A stretch of 64,000 bases of DNA from Scleromitrula shiraiana (Eukaryota > Ascomycota > Leotiomycetes > Helotiales > Sclerotiniaceae): the NCBI GenBank assembly GCA_028455995.1, contig JABELC010000009.1:1240001-1304000 (forward strand), read 5' to 3'. Numbering within the stretch: the stretch's first letter is position 1; each line of letters begins with the position of its first letter. The position numbers and the translations under genes are program-made. This document shows, in pieces, positions 24,131 to 37,340 of this stretch. The notes below the pieces were generated by a model. The model saw nothing but the letters and a program-made list of their open reading frames with translations, was not told the origin of the DNA and made no database searches.

Positions 24131-25610
24131 TCCTTATCATCTAGATACTAGATATTAGCTACATATATTCTTTCTTTCTTTCTTTCTTTCTCCATTCAAA
24201 CCCAAGTTAATTAGGGTATCACAAAGTAACACAAAAATGACGGAGTATTTATATATATATATATATATACATAGCTCGTTAATCTCGATTTCAAGATTTC
24301 AAGATTACCTACCACCGTTAGACAACCGATCAATTTGGCTTTTTTATGGTTCTGTTCGGGATTTAATTTGTATGTGTTACTATACTAGTATTTGGGTTTG
24401 AGTGGGTAATTAATTATTACTATGTACTTTATTTTAATATTGTATTATATGATCTCTTGTTAATCGATATTAATAATTGGGATATGCTATATGTATGTAA
24501 ACTTAATTATTGAGAGGATGGGTTTGGGGATGTTTAGAGTAGTCGTCTTGTCGTTTCTTGGCTAGTCTAACTTGTAAGTAGACTCGGACTCTAACTTTTA
24601 CTTCCTTATATTAATGCAGGGTCAACTACGAGTGTACTAAGGAATTAACTTCACTAGGTATTGTCAAACATTTCGTGAAATATCTATATGATATTCTTAT
24701 ATAGACAGACTATTTATATAAAATATCTATATACATATTCTATATAGAGTGATTCTCAACAACCATCTTATTAACAAAGCCTTTAAAAAAAATTCACATC
24801 AACATATTCATTCAATCAAACCTCTTATGACAGCAAACATCAAAATATCAAGAAAATGATCATCTATTCCTATTCCTATTCCTATTCCTATTCCCATTCC
24901 CATTCCACATTCAACCTTTCCAAATAAGCAATAAATCGCAGAAATATTCACAAGCAACAAATTCCAATTCCAATTCCATCTCGCACTCTTTACACACACA
25001 CACACACACACATACAGCCATCTTTCCAAATCCCGCAGACCACTCAAATCAAAGTCACCACGACCGACTCCCGTCATATGAGTAACGAGAAACTTAACTT
25101 CCTTCCCTTGATTTTTGAAAAAAAAAGGTTTTATATCTATCTATCCATCCATCCATCAATCAATCACGAGATGATTATAATTCATAATTCGTATACTCGA
25201 GAGTAACCCGGCTGATCGATCAGTGATCATATAACCTGCGAATAAACCGAAATAGCAAACTTGGGATAGCAAATTGGAGTATAATATAACATAATATAAT
25301 ATAATCAATCTTCTTACCACCTACCACCTACTTCCAACATCGAAAATACATAGATACAGGATCGTGGATTCCCGTTTACCTATTACTGGGTGTCAAGCTT
25401 TATTTCACGGCGGGTGAGCGAGCGAGCGTTTAATTCTGTTGTTTCTTTTTCTTTTTCTCCCTCGTGCTTTGCAGCTAAGTTAGTATTAGCACCAGTATTC
25501 GTATCCGTGATCGGCATTTGGAGATCAGCTGGGTGCGTGTAGATGTTCATTTTCATAAGTATCTGTGATTTATAGTTTATGGGATGGAGGATTTTTTATT
25601 TATTTATTCA

Positions 25611-25672
25611 TTCAACTATTCAACTATTCAACTATTCAACTATTCAACTATTCAACTATTCAACTATTCATC
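25611..25672. repeat. 8-bp TTCAACTA tandem array
   Basis: About seven and a half nearly perfect copies of TTCAACTA, flanked by TTAT/TTCA repeats. No function is seen. Confidence 0.85.
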
Positions 25673-26303
25673 CATTCATATTTCCGAAATGGACGAACAA
25701 CGATAAAGATATCGTGATTCATATCATCAAGTTCTTTAGGTTGAGTTGAGATCTTATCTCTCTCTATCTCGTGGGCGTCGATCGGGTGGTAGGTAGGTTC
25801 CTGGGAGACTTGCAGAGCATAGATAGAGATATAGATTGAGGGAGGGGAGGCACTGTGCTGGTTTACTTACCTATGCAGAGTGATGTGGTAAAATGGTGGG
25901 TATTTTGTAACGGATTGGTTGGTTGGTTGGTTGGTTGGCTGATTCGTGTTGTTGTTGATTTTATTCTTGTATTTTATATATATAGTATTGTGCTATATAT
26001 TTATATCCTAAGAGAAGAAATCCCTATCATGGATTATTCTATTCTGTTCTGTTCTGTTCGGTTCATTCCACAAACCCTAACCATCTTGTCATCATCCCCC
26101 ATCCCTCATCCCCCATCCCTCCTTCCCCATCCCTCCTTCCTCCTCCCTCATAATCTCACAATACCAAACCCACACCCATCCCACCACACCCATCCCACCC
26201 CACCAAATAACAACACCAAACAACAACACCAAAAAACACCACCAACCCCTCAATCCCCCCCCCCCCCCCCCCTTAATAAGAAAAAATCTCTCCTTCATCT
26301 CAA

Positions 26304-26348
26304 CACCATACCATACCATACCATACCATACCATACCATACCATACCA
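26304..26348. repeat. ACCAT pentanucleotide microsatellite
   Basis: Nine perfect copies of ACCAT. The complementary motif ATGGT/TATGG forms separate arrays at 13767-13797 and 14129-14166 in this window. Confidence 0.9.
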
Positions 26349-26964
26349 CCATCCACCATCAATATCCTCCAATCATCATAAATCCTCACACCCATCATAA
26401 ATCCATACACCCACCATAAATCCTCCAATCATCCACACAATAAAACACATAATAACATGCGATGATACGATAGCAGTGCCGAAACCGAAACGAAGACTTT
26501 GTTTGGAGAGAAAATCTTTGTTGTTATTATTATGGATGTATGGATGGATGGATGGATGTATGGTATGGTTTTTTGGCTTTGGATTGGTGATGGCGGTGAT
26601 GGCGGTGGTGATGATGATGATTTATAGTTGGGAAGAGTAAGGTTGGGGGTTGGAGTTTAAGATGGATAGATGGATGGATGGATGGATGGATTTTCCAATT
26701 ATCGTTGTTGATCAATTCGATCCCTCATGGTTCATGGGTATGCGGGGAGAGAGAAGGGAAGTATAAACGCATATATACATTCATTCATTCATTCATTCAT
26801 TCATTCATTCATTCATTCATTCATTCGTTTATTCATCCATATATACATTTATATGCACATCCATATATACAAAAAACTCCATCGCTCAATCAATCCAATA
26901 TACAAATAATGCATGTATGCATGCATGATCTCGCTCGCTCCGCTAATCCGCCATCAACTTTATT

Positions 26965-29351
26965 TCAAACGCCAACCCCCCCCTCCGCTACTTTTCCCAT
27001 CCTCAAAACCCCGCCCCTCCCCCTCCCCCTCCCCCTCATCCTCTTCCCCCACCAAAAGATCCCCAACGGCGCCGGGATCAACGCCAGCGCAATAAACCCC
27101 AGCACGCTATTGCCCCACCCATACCCCAACTCCCTATACATAACTGGTCCGGCCAGGGGTAAAAAGGCGCCGAACAGCGAGCGCGACACGGTGAGGGCGG
27201 CGATGCCACTGGCGGCGAAGAGTGGGAAACAGTCGATTACGTAGGTTTGGATGGGGATGAAGATGCCCATCATGCCGAAGCCGAAGGGGATGAGGCCGAG
27301 GATGGGGAGGGAGTACTGATGGGGGGAGGGGGGTGTTAGTTTGGTTTGGGGGTTTATTTGGGGTGATGGGGAAGGGATGGGGGGAGTGAGGAGAGAGGGG
27401 GGAAATAGAAGAATAACATACGTGAACACCACCCTCGATACTCCACCCATACCAGAAAAAACTAATGGGTATAAAACACGCGAAGAATATACAAGCGGGT
27501 AGACGCATTTCGGGCTCGAAAACGCCGTTGTTGGCTTTGGTCATGCGCACGACGGTTACGTCGGAGATGCGCGCGACGACTATGAGGCCGAGGAAGAAAC
27601 CGAATCCGAGGCCTATGTACTGTGGTTTGGGGGGGTGGTAAGTAAGTGAGTGGGTGAGTGGGTGGGGGATAAGATGTGAATGGGAGGAGGAAAACAAGGG
27701 GGGAGAAAAGGGGGAAAACGTACAGCTAATCCACATAATTCCGGCGCCCAACCATATTTAACCGTAAACACCGTCGTGATAGTCGTGAATAGTAGATACA
27801 ACAAACCATAAACAACAGCCATATACAAGCTCAGAATAAAAACGATAGGGGATAAAAAGAGCATTCGAAGAGGTCTAACCAATCCATTGATGAGTACTGC
27901 GGAGGGGGAAGTAGGAGCACCGGATTGCTCGTAGACGCTGCGGAGATCGGTACGATTGAGTTCTTTCTGGAGACGACGAACTTTCCGCTTCATGAGCACG
28001 CGCGGATTGGTCTCTTGATTTAGGAGCTCGATTCCGATGGTTATGATGGCGCTGGATATGAGGAGGATCCAGAAGACCCAGCGCCAGCCTATACGTTGGG
28101 CTACGAAACCTTATGAGGGGGTTTTTCAACGGTTAGATTTAGATATTTACTTCTTATGGAATGACCTGACCTGACCGTTCGAAGGAGAAGGAATTATTAG
28201 TACGGAGAGGAGAAAGGGAAAAAAAACGAAAACCCAAACACATACCTCCAGCAATGGGTCCCACAACAGGACCAAACAACGGACCCAAACTATACAACGA
28301 AGTAGCCAAACCCCTCCTATCAGCATGAAAAAGATCCGCAATCACACCACCGCCAATCGTCAAACACCCCGAACCCCCAATCCCAGCCAGCAGCCGAAAT
28401 CCAATCAACGTCCCCAAACTAGGCGCTAACGCACATCCAATCTGCCAAATACAAAAGATCAAATTCGCCCCCGTCAACACATATCTCCTTCCGTAAATCT
28501 CAGACAAAGGCGCCAAAACCAACGGGCCGATCACATACCCCAGCACGAATATACTCACGGTAAACGAACTCAATATCAGATCCGTATTCCCAAACTCGCG
28601 ATCCGCGAACGTGACGCCAGGCGCAAACATCGAGGATGCGAGAGGCGAGATGAATGTTATGCTGGCCAGTAAACCAACGAGGATCCATTTTTTGGATTCG
28701 GCGAAATTGAACGGCATCTCGGGGTCGGTTTGCGATTCCCAACCTACGAGGCCGGCGGGGAGGTTGGAGAGGGGGAGGGGGCGTGGCTCGAGTTTGGCGC
28801 GGTGAGAGCGCGTGGTTAGGCGGGATAGTTTGCTTCGGGGGGAGTGTTTGGTTGCTGTTCGCGTGATGGGGTCGCTGGTGGTGGTGGGGGGTAGGGAATT
28901 GGTGCGGGTGCGAGCGTGGGCGCGGAGGGGGCTGGGTCGGGAAGGGATGGTTGAGGATGTTGGGCCGGATTGTATGCGTACGGTGATGGACTGGAGAGAG
29001 AGGGAGGTATGGTTAGGCTAGGTCCTGGATGGATTGGGATGGATGGATGGTTTGAGGGAATGGAGAGGAGAAAGTAGTGGTGGAAGAGGAGGAGGAAATA
29101 GGTGGGCACACCTGTTGTCTTGCAAGATCATCTATATGACCTTGATCCATAGCCTCAACTTCTTCATGCGCAGAATCGGGATATCCAATTGAAATGATGG
29201 AGGATGTTTCATTCTTATTATGAGACGACGGTCTCGAGGCGGGATCGGGCTGGTATGTTGATTCGGTTTTACTTCCTTCATGATCATGTTCCCTTTCCGT
29301 CTCTGTTTCGGGAATTATGCCTTTCTCGAGATCATGATTTGAAGCCATCAT
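26965..29351 (-). CDS. MFS multidrug transporter (DHA1 type) with long N-terminal extension
   Basis: Predicted plasma-membrane drug:proton antiporter. Five exons: 29351..29112, 28990..28246, 28109..27724, 27619..27422 and 27315..26965, 639 aa. Each junction restores a family block, for example P-I-A-G-G-F-V-A-Q-R-I-G-W-R-W-V-F-W. Motif A reads L-A-P-L-S-E-I-Y-G-R-R-Y-V and motif C reads L-G-P-L-F-G-P-V-V-G-P-I-A-G-G, both diagnostic for the DHA1/polyamine-multidrug branch, with 12 membrane segments. About 190 residues precede TM1. The first 80 are acidic and the next 90 are Ser/Arg/Pro-rich; many relatives carry a cytosolic tail here, but this one is at the long end. Codon use is GC-rich compared with the neighbouring desert. 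Substrate unknown. Confidence 0.9.
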
Positions 29352-30894
29352 CGGCTTCTTCTAATGATTCGAAACCCGTATGTATTATGTACAATCGATA
29401 TACATCAAATTGAATCGCCGTACGATATAAACTGAATTGAATTGAAGAATAACTCGAGCTAGAACGTTTTTTTTTTGCTGGATTAAGCAATTATGTACAT
29501 TTGGTGTAAGTATATTTCATGTATAAATACGAAAGTTAATCGTAACGAATAAGCCGCAAGTTGTCGATGCAAGATCAGCGGTACAGGAAACACACAAAAT
29601 GGTGGGATGAGAATATCAATATAGATATGGCAAAATTGATGAATCGGATGTGTTTGATCTGACTGATCCTCAAGGTAGAGAAAGCAGCAGATGGAGAGAG
29701 ATGATTAGGATTAGGATGAAAGAAGTAATGAACAGCAAGAAAACTGTTAAGGATAAGCAAACAGAACGACGGCGGGAAAAGCGTAGTATACGTGTATGTA
29801 TATGTATATGTAGAGCATATATACAGAAAACGAAAAGCAGAAAAAAGAAGAAGAAAAGGTAAATTCAATATGTATAAGAACTTTCTACCGGTATTTGAAC
29901 ACAAGTACCGTTTCTAGACTCATGTTCTTTTCTTTTTATCTTTTTAATCGTCTTATTCCTTCACCGGTAGGTGGGTAAAGATTGGTCTGAAGTCTTGTTA
30001 TGGATGCGATGTGTGAACCAGGAATGATTTGAAAAAATAAAAAAAGTAGAGGAAGGAAAAAAAAAATAAAGTAAACAAATAAATAATATTGGTTGAATAT
30101 TATGTTAATGCATGGATTAAGCCGGGGTTGACTTTACTATGTGGGATTTTTTTGATCCTCTTGACAGGGGAACATATGAAGGGGCTTACCGAATAAGGTT
30201 GTTATTACAGAAGTTGTGCATTCGTGGCATCTTCATTATTGAATTTATGAAACATGGAAAAGAGAAAAGTTATGTTGGTTGTTGGCATAGGTAAGAAAAA
30301 TACAGAATCCTACATAAATCTCGTATAATTGATGGTTGGTGGCGGCTAAACTAATGGGCTGCTTAGAACTAACTTGAAGATTCGATACAGTACAATCAAT
30401 ACATCAAGCGAAGTAATCACGCAAAGTCCCTATTTTAGGAAAGTTTTCCGACTGAGGAATTTTTATAGGCCCAGAATCTATAGGATACATCCTCACATGA
30501 GTGTGTATTAAGAACCAACCTTGATTTCAATATGAGTGATATTCTTGCTCATGTGCCTTTCCCCTCACTCCTTTCTACTTCATTGATAGTCGGTACAGAT
30601 AGCACTTGAGCCACTTCTCGCAGATGGTGCTGGGATTCAAAAGATCCGATTCGCATGATACCTAGCTAGTATTCACACCGTGCAACAAACGTCTCCATAT
30701 CCAAGAGTCCGGCCCTCTTGGCACGCATCCCTTTATGAATATATACAAAAGATAACATTGCGGTCGAGTAAGATGACGATCTAAACATGAAAAGTCAAAT
30801 CTTTGGTATGTATCGATAGTATGGTGATTACAAGATGCTCAATCAATTCGATTTTGATTTGAGAATCCAATGATTGTATGGATACACCCATGTC
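29352..30894. other. Intergenic, promoter of the DHA1 transporter
   Basis: About 1.5 kb. A poly-T run lies near 29467-29476 and purine-rich stretches at 29690-29870 and 30029-30075. No coding region, RNA gene or clear regulatory element is recognised. The right end is the 3' flank of the FAD oxidoreductase. Confidence 0.5.
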
Positions 30895-32486
30895 TCACGA
30901 TTTTCTCACATTCAACTCCGCATCTTTCTCCAACCTAGCACTTTCCAACCTCTCTTCGGAAATAAGCATCGATTCAGGAAACCACTCTGGAACAACGAAT
31001 CCACTCTCACCCTCATCCTCACCCCCATTCGAAAGGATCATCTCAGCTAAAGCCTTCCCACATAGCCAAGCATGAACCATACCCTCACCTGAGAATGCCG
31101 CCGCCGCCCATTCAGCGCCTTTTCCCGTTGTGACATTTCTTCCCGTCACCGACTCAGGAAGTTTCCCAACCCAAGGTAATCCATCCGTACTAAATCCCAT
31201 ATTACCCGTCCACATAGACTTCACAGCCGGTCCCTTGACCACTCCCCAATTATCATCGCCAAAAACTGCTCCCAAAACACCCCTCAGATGAATATCCGCA
31301 TACATGTTTAACTCTGCATCAGTAGCGATGCCGGCCTCCTTGATCCCTCCTGCCTCAGTCTGAACATATCCACCTCCCATCATCATTTCACCGTCGGAAG
31401 TCGACCCCACTGGGAGTTGAGTGAGATAATCAAAACCATAATCATAGTTAAAGATCCAAGAGTGGTCACTCTGATGTTTAAATTTGTCTCCAGGGGGTTG
31501 CGCAGACATTTGACCTCGAATTGGAAATATACACCCTTTGACACCTGGAACAAGATGGCCGATATGTGCATTGGTGCAATGGATAATATGTTTAGCTTTG
31601 ATTACTCCTCGAGGAGTGACGACCTCGAAATAATTTTCGCCTCCTCCACGGATTTTGGAAACACTAGTGTTTGTTTCGAGGAGAAAGTTTGAGGGAAATT
31701 GTTTGCGGAGATGTGCTAGAAGACCAGTAACAAACTTATAAGGCCACATAGCACCTGCAACACCAGTCACTGCCCCAACAGCATTAGGTATACCGAACTT
31801 CTTCAAAATGGTCAGCAAAAAACGTCATACAAACTTATGACCAGCATACATACCTTCCTAATCTCCTCCTCCTCAACGAAACCAAACTCTTTAGCCTCAT
31901 CCGGCATATCGATCTTGAAAAGTTCGATATCCTTCTTCATGTCTTCCCAAGCCTCCCGGTGAAAATACACGCTCAAAAACCTCACCCTACGAACCTGCGT
32001 CTCCTCCAGCAACCCCAACCTCTCCGCACTCTCAATCAATGCTTCCAGATGTGCAACCCGCAATTTATGAATCTTTACCGCCGCATCCTTCCCCCATCGT
32101 TCCTTAATCGCCGCATAATCCTCTCCCGTCTCCAAAATATGTCCACCATTTCTTCCCGTAGCACCACTACAACAATCCCTCGCTTCCAGCATAACGACCC
32201 TCGGAACCTCAGCTGAACCATCATTTTCTTTTTGAAGTCCCTCCAATAAAGTTTGTGCAACTGAAGCCCCTGTGATCCCCGATCCAATGATCAGGTGATC
32301 CGCAAATTCTGGAAGCTCAGTTGATTGTATCCGAGCAACCTCAGGATGTGGTTCTTTCATCCAAAAAGACTTTGTTGAATGGGTATCATCTGGAATTCCA
32401 GGATCGGTATATACTCTATTTAGAGCATCCTGTCTTAATGTAAGTGGTACATATGGATTACGAAATTGCCCAGCAACGAATGCCAT
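30895..32486 (-). CDS. FAD-dependent oxidoreductase, DAO family
   Basis: Amine or amino-acid oxidase-like flavoenzyme of the D-amino-acid oxidase fold (OrdL / gamma-glutamylputrescine oxidase-like). Two exons: 32486..31854 and 31800..30895, 512 aa. The dinucleotide fold starts at about residue 64 with L-I-I-G-S-G-I-T-G-A-S (GxGxxG). The family segment S-G-A-T-G-R-N-G-G-H follows near residue 108. The C-terminal part has G-M-V-H-A-W-L-C-G-K-A-L-A, which closes the FAD site in this family. The 53-base intron could end at either of two adjacent AGs (one Lys more or less); the first is used here. There is no signal peptide and no SKL-type peroxisomal ending. It diverges from the F-box-like gene across 1.2 kb. 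Substrate unknown. Confidence 0.9.
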
Positions 32487-33665
32487 GATATGGTTTCCTG
32501 TGGTGATGTTATGGGATCGATGAAGAATTCGAAAAGAATGATAACGTAGAAGATTTATTTATCTAGAGAAATAAACTTTGAAAATCAATTATTGAGTCTA
32601 TACTTTTGCTTTTAGATATAAGAAGCTTGACTTGCAAGACCATTGTATGGGTAAATCACTTGCATGCTGCATATTAACGCTATTACCAATAGGGAAGGTG
32701 AAAGCGATAGGCCATTGAGTAGGGAATTACTGCTAAATTTGCAGTAAAAATATAGAACTCTCTTATCACGATTTCCACAACGTAATTCAAGTAAACGTTA
32801 CCTACCTATCTATCTTATCACAAGATTCCTGCCTCGAATTGCTTAAGTTGGACTTATTATGAAATATCCCACGATTCCATTCATAAGACCAAGAAATGAA
32901 AAGTAGGTAGGGAGGTAGGATAATTGACTATGATATGTCATTTCTTCGGACTTAAATCTATTGATATTGAGGATGTGACATTTCTCATATCTTCTTCTCC
33001 TTCTTCTTCTATCAAGCGACTTGTTTATAGGAAAGAACATGATGGCGACTTGCTCACTCGGATACTATTCCGCATTTGCTATACCATCTCAAAGTCTCTT
33101 TCCTCGAGTTATCACATACTATTCGTATTGACCAGATAAATATGTTCACTCTGTCTGCTACAGCGGCTTGAGTACCGATTACTCTGATCGGAGGACTTCA
33201 AGACGGAGTTTCTCTTGTAGGAGAAAGAATATAGTTATTAACAAGATAAGTGTAGAGGAGGATAGTCCAGAAAGTGATGAATTGGGAGAATATAAATGGT
33301 ATTTGAAGTTAGGAACTTAGAGTTGTTATTGATACTGATAGAGAGATTACCTGACGGTTGTGTAATGGAGGTGGAGAATTCCGTACGCCCGGCGTATTTT
33401 AGCTCATGCCATCATCTGTTACAGGAAGTCCCGGAAGCTAAAGTTAACTACCGCGCCTACCCCTCCATTACATCACTTTTATCTTGCAATCCTCGATTGA
33501 GGATGTTTATTTGAAGTATATATTTGGTCAATTGCTCTTGTTCATCACATTGTTGTAGATTCAATGCATGATTACCATTTATTGAATTGCAAAGCACACT
33601 CTCCTATCTGAGGCAATAATATAACACGATCTTGTCAATCAAGTCTTTCTTTCTAAGATATCACT
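32487..33665. promoter_or_regulatory. Shared divergent promoter region
   Basis: 1.18 kb between the FAD oxidoreductase (-) and the F-box-like gene (+), so both promoters should lie here. I see no recognised operator and no coding region; short frames inside it lack support. Confidence 0.45.
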
Positions 33666-34952
33666 ATGGCAGACACCAGCGTAACAAAGACAGACAGCCT
33701 CGTCTCTTTACCTGCCGAGATTCATAGGTTCATACTTCAATACTTGGATCTTCTTACCCTCAAGCAAATGAGACTGACTTCCACGCACTGGGCTACCCTC
33801 GGAGAATCTTATCTTATACCCCCTCACTTCACAACTTTTCTCCACCGGCCTGACTTCCCTCGTCTTCTTTACATCTCCAAACACGCAACACTCGCCTCCT
33901 CCATTCACTCCTTAACTATCAATCTTAGCGACGACGACAGGAATAATCTGCGACGCGCTTATTTCAAGAATATACACCCGTTAGCTCGATCTTTCATACT
34001 GCCTCTAACAGATTGGTCTTACTACAACGCACTCAAACCTCTCAAAGACTATTATCGCCACACGACCTGTCACCCTGTCATACTATCCACGGCATTCCGT
34101 TTCCTAAACAATCTATCGTCACTCAAAATAACCCTAAATGATTGTCCATTTCCTCAAAATCCCGAACAAGAACATCTTCGAGAAATGTGGGAACGGCCCG
34201 CGCTTCGTCTTCTACCCCTTAACCTCACTACTGAACGATTCACCACGATTCTCAATCGTCTCCTCCCAACTATCTCCCAAACTAAACTGAGATCTCTATC
34301 TCACGATTCACTCCCCTTCGAGTTCTTTACACAAAATACCACCACTATCTCCTCTTTCAGTCCTATCTTTAGTGTCCTCACGGATCTAACTCTTACTCTA
34401 GATCACTCTGGTCTACCTGGCCGGCTCAACAGAGTCCAGGGATTTCAGCACCTTTCCATGTGTTTGAAACTAGCCAATAGTTTGCGAAGCTTGAGTTTAG
34501 GGTCAAGAACACAAAAAATCGATTATTCTAACTTGATATATGGACTCAGTGTAACCAGAGCAGGAGTGAATCTGTTCCCACACTTGGAAATTTTGCATCT
34601 GGAAGGGATAGACTGTCGGATTCAGCCACTGACTGAGTTTCTTTTGGGATTGGATACTCTAAATGAATTGGAATTGGGTGGCGAGGAATGCTGTATGGAG
34701 TTTCCTGGCAGGACATATGGGTTTTGTCTCTTGAGGGGCCAGTTTGAGAGATTGGTTAAGACGATAGATAGAGAGATGGCGCTGGATAGATTTGTTGTTA
34801 AAGGGATGTTTTATGAGTTTGATGATGGAAGAAAATCCAAGTTAAGTGGATGTTGGAAGGTCGATGAGTGGACAAGCGCGGAGCTTCTCTGGGATCCGGA
34901 GCTTATGGAAATTGAGCCACTTACGTTCGATCTGATTGATGAGTTGGATTAG
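33666..34952 (+). CDS. F-box-like domain protein
   Basis: Single exon, 428 aa. Residues about 13-50 fit an F-box (S-L-P-A-E-I-H-R-F-I-L-Q-Y-L-D-L-L-T-L-K-Q-M-R-L-T-S), the Skp1-binding module of SCF ubiquitin ligases. The rest contains scattered leucine-rich segments (S-L-T-I, L-T-D-L-T-L-T-L, L-E-I-L-H-L-E-G, L-N-E-L-E-L-G-G) at spacing compatible with irregular leucine-rich repeats. This is the usual layout of the large and variable fungal F-box families. It is probably a substrate adaptor in cytosol or nucleus, and the substrate is unknown. The gene is intronless, with ATG 33666 as first in-frame start. Confidence 0.8.
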   Translation: MADTSVTKTDSLVSLPAEIHRFILQYLDLLTLKQMRLTSTHWATLGESYLIPPHFTTFLHRPDFPRLLYISKHATLASSIHSLTINLSDDDRNNLRRAYFKNIHPLARSFILPLTDWSYYNALKPLKDYYRHTTCHPVILSTAFRFLNNLSSLKITLNDCPFPQNPEQEHLREMWERPALRLLPLNLTTERFTTILNRLLPTISQTKLRSLSHDSLPFEFFTQNTTTISSFSPIFSVLTDLTLTLDHSGLPGRLNRVQGFQHLSMCLKLANSLRSLSLGSRTQKIDYSNLIYGLSVTRAGVNLFPHLEILHLEGIDCRIQPLTEFLLGLDTLNELELGGEECCMEFPGRTYGFCLLRGQFERLVKTIDREMALDRFVVKGMFYEFDDGRKSKLSGCWKVDEWTSAELLWDPELMEIEPLTFDLIDELD

Positions 34953-37340
34953 AAAACAGCATCTAACATCTAATGTTAACGTATATTTGGGATAAGACCG
35001 GATCTTTTCATATATTAAGGAGGGAAATAAGCCTGTTGGTGTTTTGGCATACTCATTTATTTTACGAATATGTCCTCAAATAGGATGATAGTCGACATTC
35101 ACTTGATTTTAAAATTCTAATTTTAACCTCTTCCAAGGTTCTCTGATAAATATTATTCGTTCGTCAATGAATTCGATTCCTGTTTCTTCTGCTCATCTTC
35201 CTTATGTATATAGATGGGATTACATGACTTGACTTGACATTTACAACAGCAGGAGTATATGCAGATAAATATAGAAAACAAACTTTCTTATTCCTTTCCA
35301 AATACATATTGCACAAGTACTTGCACAACATGGTAATACATAAGAGGATAAAAACCGTATAAAAACTCAAACTCAGACGAAACCAAACCAAACCAAATGA
35401 TTCAAATCACCACCACAACTCTACTCACGCCGCCCCCAAAATCCAATCCCCACGCCACACAAACCCCTCCTCTCCAATCCACTCCACCCCTACGCCACGC
35501 ACCCGCATACCCCCCATAAATACCCGTCCCGTCCCGCCCCCTCACCCCAATCCCGATGCATGCCCCGAAACCAAGCATTGGGGTCCAAAAAACACGGCCA
35601 ACTAGCCGACATATATACATACATACATACATACATATTTACCCAGGGAGTCTCCACACACACCTCGTATAAAGGTTCCCTTGCCCGTTATTCTAGGTAG
35701 GGAGTATTTCCCCGTTCCCCTAAATACAATACTTTGAGTGATACCTTTGCCCGCATCTATCATAAACATAAACATAAGCATAAGCATAGTCATAGTCATA
35801 TTCCTTCCCGCATATTCATGCATGCATGCATACACATACATACATATCCATACATACATACATACATACATACAGACACCCATACCTCTCTTTCTCCTCG
35901 TACAGCAGAAGTCGTCCATTCATTCGTTTCTCTCGTGTAACAACCACCATCCAAGGTACCACATACAAACGAACGAATTTCTCCATCCTTCCCGCTTCCT
36001 ACTCCTCATGTAGGTACCGATCCGATCCGATACGATACGATACGATCCGCTACGATGCGATACGCTACGTTACACAGTCAACCGCCAATCCGAATCCACA
36101 AATCAGCCCTCTTCCCGTCCGTCCATCCACACCCATCCATCATCAACTACCGGTACCGTTTCGAACCCGCCAGATCCTAGAAAAGTCCCACCAACACCCA
36201 CCCACACGTACTTTGCACCCGCACACCCACACCCACACCCACAATCCAGAATATCGGGTCGAAGGATTCTGGCTGCTTTAACAGCTTTTAACTGACTTTA
36301 CTTAAGTTAATGTTGTGGCAAATATAATATCATTCAGTCCGTGTCACATTGATCTATAATCAGTCACATACATATATACATACATACATACATACATACA
36401 TCTACTTAGTCACCAGCTGATTGATTAGTTACAAGAAATTTGATCTGGTCTTTTTGAATATTTTTCATTCTTTTTTTGGTCGATATATCAAGTTGATGAT
36501 TTTATGTCCCATTTCCCACCCCTTAGCTATGCAACGCATTTTAAGCAAAAAGAAAATAAAATAACAAAGAAGCCGAATAATAGCAGACAGATATATAGTA
36601 GTGAGCAAGTGAGCGAGCAACCTATATATAAATAAATAAAACAAGAAAGCAGAGCCTTGAAAAACTCCGATTTCTGCGCGCTCACTTCTCTCTACTTTTC
36701 CCATCACACCAGCCTTAATATCAAAGCTGTGTGGGATAGATACCCGTAAAGGTAATTTTTATAATATCTTTTTTTTCTTGCCGTTTTCTGCGTGAGCAAA
36801 TGCCATGCCAATATCCTTTCACCTGATTTCATCTCAAACAATCATCCCGGACGGCCAAGTCCCTATCATCTTTCTTCTACGAGCTTTCATAACGACGTCT
36901 CTATAAACAACTAAAACCCCGAAAAACCAAAGCCATCTAATGCAGCGCTTTTAAAATCAACTGATACCCGTCTAAATTTCCTCTCATTTACTCATTTTCT
37001 AACCTGGAACGAAATGTATGTATGTTTCCCTGAAAGGCAAAGAGAAAAGTGTCAAATAAAAAAACCAAGCCCAATGCATACAGATGTTGTCAAGCACCCG
37101 AAAACAAACATGGTCTTGCCGTCCATTCGCCGCCGCATGCAAATGCTAAGATGCCAACTGTATATATAAGAAAACCACGCAAACTTTTCTTGGATATGCA
37201 AATGCTCGGAAAATCTCGACGCGCTGTCAAGTGGAGCATAACAAAAGAGAATGAAATGTAACAACGCCCATGCAATGCAAATGAAAACAGTCCTTCTATA
37301 AGTTGTCCCACCCAAACGTATAATTCATGTCATTCCATCG
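34953..37340. other. Convergent intergenic with simple repeats
   Basis: About 2.4 kb between the F-box-like gene (+) and the C2H2 regulator (-). It holds ATAC/CATA arrays (35611-35640, 35828-35876 and 36364-36400), CATAAA/CATAAG hexamers (35760-35800), a CGATA/CGATC pentamer tract (36017-36066) and CCCACA units (36222-36244). Open frames across 35734-36281 consist of these repeats. It probably includes the 3' UTRs; no gene is supported. Confidence 0.65.

Larger units (their letters stand above)
20841..26964. repeat. 6.1-kb gene-free desert rich in simple repeats
   Basis: No coding region is supported. Simple arrays seen: GAGA tract (about 21195-21262), tgcattc/aacattc units (22058-22092), ATCC (22362-22387), TA (23625-23659), TCTA (23992-24014), a 14-bp minisatellite (24055-24130), TTTC (24171-24192), TA (24249-24269), CCTATT (24868-24906), CA (24991-25013), an 8-bp TTCAACTA array (25611-25672), GGTT (25917-25940), an 18-C run (about 26255-26272), ACCAT pentamers (26304-26348), ATGG arrays (26540-26560 and 26663-26690) and TTCA (26778-26827). 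Open frames over 25855-26400 and 26678-27244 are made of these repeats. The interval separates two minus-strand MFS genes, so it includes the promoter of the upstream one and the 3' flank of the other. Confidence 0.8.

Noticed and set aside
25855..26400. 181-codon frame on the plus strand
   Set aside because: Composed of simple repeats (GGTT, TATA, ACCAT, poly-C); no protein-like composition.
26678..27244. 188-codon frame on the plus strand
   Set aside because: Starts in ATGG/TTCA microsatellites and then runs antisense to the last exon of the DHA1 transporter.
35734..36281. Overlapping frames rich in His/Thr/Ile
   Set aside because: Readings of CATA/CCCACA repeats in three frames; not coding.
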